DNA of 64,000 nucleotides, taken from positions 90,095 through 154,094 of the forward strand of contig JAFSOA010000007.1 of the NCBI GenBank assembly GCA_017447265.1, written 5' to 3'. Position numbers and translations under genes: made by a program. The notes under the pieces were generated by a model, which was not told the DNA's origin, searched no databases, and saw nothing but the letters and a program-made list of their open reading frames with translations. This DNA comes from Bacteroidales bacterium (lineage in GTDB: Bacteria; Bacteroidota; Bacteroidia; Bacteroidales; UBA932). Positions 63,101 to 64,000 of the stretch are shown here, in pieces; the first letter of the stretch is position 1; the number at the start of each line of letters is the position of its first letter.

Positions 63101-63737
63101 TGGCGAACAGCTTGCAAATGCTATCAAAGCCTTCGGCGAAAAGCCTTGGGAACAGTTCAACGAATGGAATGAAACGAAAGCTCAGTACAATGCCCAGAAG
63201 ACCGATCTTGCTGGCCTGAAGACCAAAGCCGAGAATGTGTTCAAGGCAGAGGCCAAGATGGAAGGTTACGACCGCGTTGCATCCGCTGCTGACTTTGAAG
63301 CCGCTTACAAGGCTTATGTCCAAGCGTACAAGGCTCTCTGCGATGCCATCGTCGTCTACGACGAGTTCGGCAATATTGACATGAACAACACGACCGCCAA
63401 GGTCAACAAGGCCATGCAGGAGATCGAGAGACTGAGCCACGAGGCCGCTTGCTATAAGAGCGACGTTCCGGATTGGGAAGGTTTGATCGCTGAAGCTCAG
63501 AAAGACCTCAAGGTCCAGGAAGCTCGCCTGCAGTCCCTCAAGACCGCTTGCGAATATGCCAAGGCTAACTACGAGAAGCTGAAAGAGTATATCCTCAGCC
63601 AGGATGCCAGCTATTTGATCCCCGTGAGCGTTGCTGATATCCAGAACCTTCTCAAGGGTCTCGGTATCGACATCAATGCTCTTATCGGCACTTACCTCGG
63701 TAACGAAGAGGAAGTTGAACCTGTAGTCGAACCGTAA
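60174..63737 (+). CDS. Very large helical lipoprotein, unrecognised family
   Basis: 1187 residues with lipobox SLFTSC (Cys21). Residues about 35-300 and 1000-1160 are rich in Ala, Glu, Lys and Leu with coiled-coil spacing (for example KDLRAADAELQRALAAVELA), while the middle (300-900) is mixed, with many Tyr, Asp and Gly and a Pro-rich break at FTEPTEPDKPGAEPKPTD. It ends in an acidic tail (EEEVEPVVEP). I recognise no known domain. Codon use differs from its neighbours (many GCT, GGT, TAT, GAT), and it has a near-ideal promoter, so it is either very highly expressed or acquired. A surface or periplasmic scaffold role is a guess; the next gene codes for an exported protein. Confidence 0.75.
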   Translation: MKKIIYSLVIMIAAGSLFTSCIEQVEPLGIQDMRFAKAEYIRALKDLRAADAELQRALAAVELANARYRDAETANLNADTEYQKLLNEYQQLINEARQDTNDFIHNATISAIDSLKKEIELRELTHAKAMVDAERELAQAKEELRVALRNISLAAGDLTGPEKVALAEAVAVYYGLTEEVIKQEYRVFKAQQKVDTLTEYALRFADTAWNGYALVDVDDYYEDAIAWEEAKIAKWLEDYEAIPDSSARVAEWKAYVDKFADRENKLNYELAKIDAEETAITSLMKEGIRDFNMAIAEFIEENWNEKPAGTFTEPTEPDKPGAEPKPTDSKYKVENFYSDSLAFTEFRNTDEISNASFAKFSYLLNSYKEKYSPISDADPKNKIMSASKPKGDTLSFGPVDQSMKTFILGAAGNGEKSQKYNDTTIANYGLWGAYDILERELVTKASKPGRTVEDILKDLNEADSVWGAHRQILINGLAAYEPFTDTVALFELAIAQEIADKDAMDAAIEALAKALNPIVTKDPTLTKADGGAYIDYHDSTQVLRALIDFAAARNEYFDYEYDPENDAHDLNYFRFATGKNSVTGKAIVDSVLFTDLTFEALSNHVYDFDAEGAGDEKYTAGGAGKQYGLANIMNQLLGAAFATKLQTNPVPAFVYDPMEFFGGLYKIESGKAYVKESGSWVAYTPELSTDYEAALKRVAQEYVDVYNSFWDEAEAVGTELDTYIATVKTELQKTSPDYEKMEEDLNDAIDDIEGLFAYDVEDVQGYTKATFKPYSDEDNTPIVVFDGTNIIYTNAMGAILASVDPKANPLDPTGAATFDNSGVVKGAAIFKGSVDAGTDFYSLCYYEYEYWTATNKVAEKDLEYIKTWIEGVEATFTADEQAAPGEATKQYNDDHKDWETTKKNYDTKKAAYDEYVAAKKAFTGTRTVSGKTVINPVYKAAASYTKPITPAFLTDVKDLFATNLVGEYVGWIETLGGEQLANAIKAFGEKPWEQFNEWNETKAQYNAQKTDLAGLKTKAENVFKAEAKMEGYDRVASAADFEAAYKAYVQAYKALCDAIVVYDEFGNIDMNNTTAKVNKAMQEIERLSHEAACYKSDVPDWEGLIAEAQKDLKVQEARLQSLKTACEYAKANYEKLKEYILSQDASYLIPVSVADIQNLLKGLGIDINALIGTYLGNEEEVEPVVEP

Positions 63738-63804
63738 TCGACCTCAGCGACTAATCTACTGACTAATCTATCACAACTAAAAGAACGTTTATAAAACGGA
63801 CAAT

Positions 63805-64000
63805 ATGTTGAAAAGATTAAGCATACTAATCATGACGATCCTTCTGGTTGTGCCGGCAGTGGCACAACCGAAGGAGGGTTGTGAGTGTGTGTTTGCACCG
63901 AAGGCGGGCCAGGTCCAGTTCCAGCTGAACGTGGGCACGGGCCAGTTCTTCAACGACATGACGGGCCTGTACTACATGCTTCCCGACGAGGACGGCACGG
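63805..64000 (+). CDS. Exported envelope protein, N-terminal fragment
   Basis: The first 65 residues of a gene cut by the window end. It opens with a signal peptide (MLKRLSILIMTILLVVPAVA) followed by QPKEGCECVFAPKAGQVQF and QLNVGTGQFFNDMTGLYYML, a pattern of beta strands as in an outer-membrane barrel. It starts 67 bases after the large lipoprotein and may be cotranscribed with it. Family not recognisable from this part. Confidence 0.65.
   Translation, partial: MLKRLSILIMTILLVVPAVAQPKEGCECVFAPKAGQVQFQLNVGTGQFFNDMTGLYYMLPDEDGT

Overview
The window is a piece of a GC-rich Bacteroidota (Bacteroidales-type) chromosome. Reasons: promoters of the phylum's TTTG / TAnnTTTG kind, a rhamnose operon made of rhaB, rhaA, rhaT and rhaD, an EF-G paralogue of the Bacteroides EF-G2 type, periplasmic GH3 and GH20 lipoprotein or secreted glycosidases, quinone-linked FrdA/FrdB, a TonB energy transducer, and an LptC/PpiD envelope block. 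I see no phage, IS element, CRISPR array or obvious genomic island. Almost all genes are ordinary core genes; the unusual material lies in the small repeats between and inside them and in several gene fusions.

Layout. 1-2.7 kb: end of an outer-membrane barrel gene, a PrsW-like membrane protease, and a membrane-embedded AraC-type regulator. 2.7-9.4 kb (minus): GH3 glycosidase, rhaB, rhaA, rhaT, rhaD, bounded on the far side by a second, same-length membrane AraC regulator. 10.6-14.4 kb (minus): lolD, EF-G2, mrp. 14.4-16.0 kb: a glycerate kinase fused to RNase HII. 16-20.3 kb (minus): aspS, a double SGNH lipoprotein, ychF. 20.3-22.6 kb: a C69 dipeptidase, a membrane protein that begins directly after tRNA-Pro, and tRNA-Ser behind a tandem repeat. 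22.6-28.3 kb (minus): RND efflux pump (MFP, RND, OMF). 28.4-32.3 kb (minus): sufS, a SufE-SufT fusion, folK, glyS. 32.4-38 kb: ruvA, gcvH, an acyl-CoA ligase flanked by inverted repeats, mnmG with two parS sites, ybeY. 38-46 kb: mdh, tonB, an S58 peptidase, hflX, an alpha/beta hydrolase, GH20, a DUF4251-like lipoprotein. 46-50.2 kb: frdA, frdB, a DnaA-box-like cluster, ruvB. 50.2-60 kb: a C45-like Ntn hydrolase, mfd, an outer-membrane protein, a TPR protein, lptC, ppiD. 60-64 kb: a 1187-residue helical lipoprotein and the start of an envelope protein.

How it hangs together. Genes left of about 38 kb are nearly all on the minus strand and genes right of it nearly all on the plus strand, as expected on either side of a replication origin. 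Two perfect parS-type palindromes exactly 300 bp apart (35650 and 35950) and a cluster of TTATCAAC boxes in an AT-rich gap (48.9-49.2 kb) fit an origin-proximal location.

The strongest undescribed signal is a family of hairpin repeats (five copies) whose 8-bp stems differ between copies but remain self-complementary, i.e. paired compensatory changes around a conserved loop. Four copies sit between genes in one orientation relative to transcription; the fifth lies in frame inside rhaB. Other palindromes lie in frame inside mfd and exactly at the joint of the SufE-SufT fusion, so short palindromic elements seem to be entering coding sequence in this lineage. A third, composite repeat family flanks the acyl-CoA ligase as an inverted pair and precedes tRNA-Ser.
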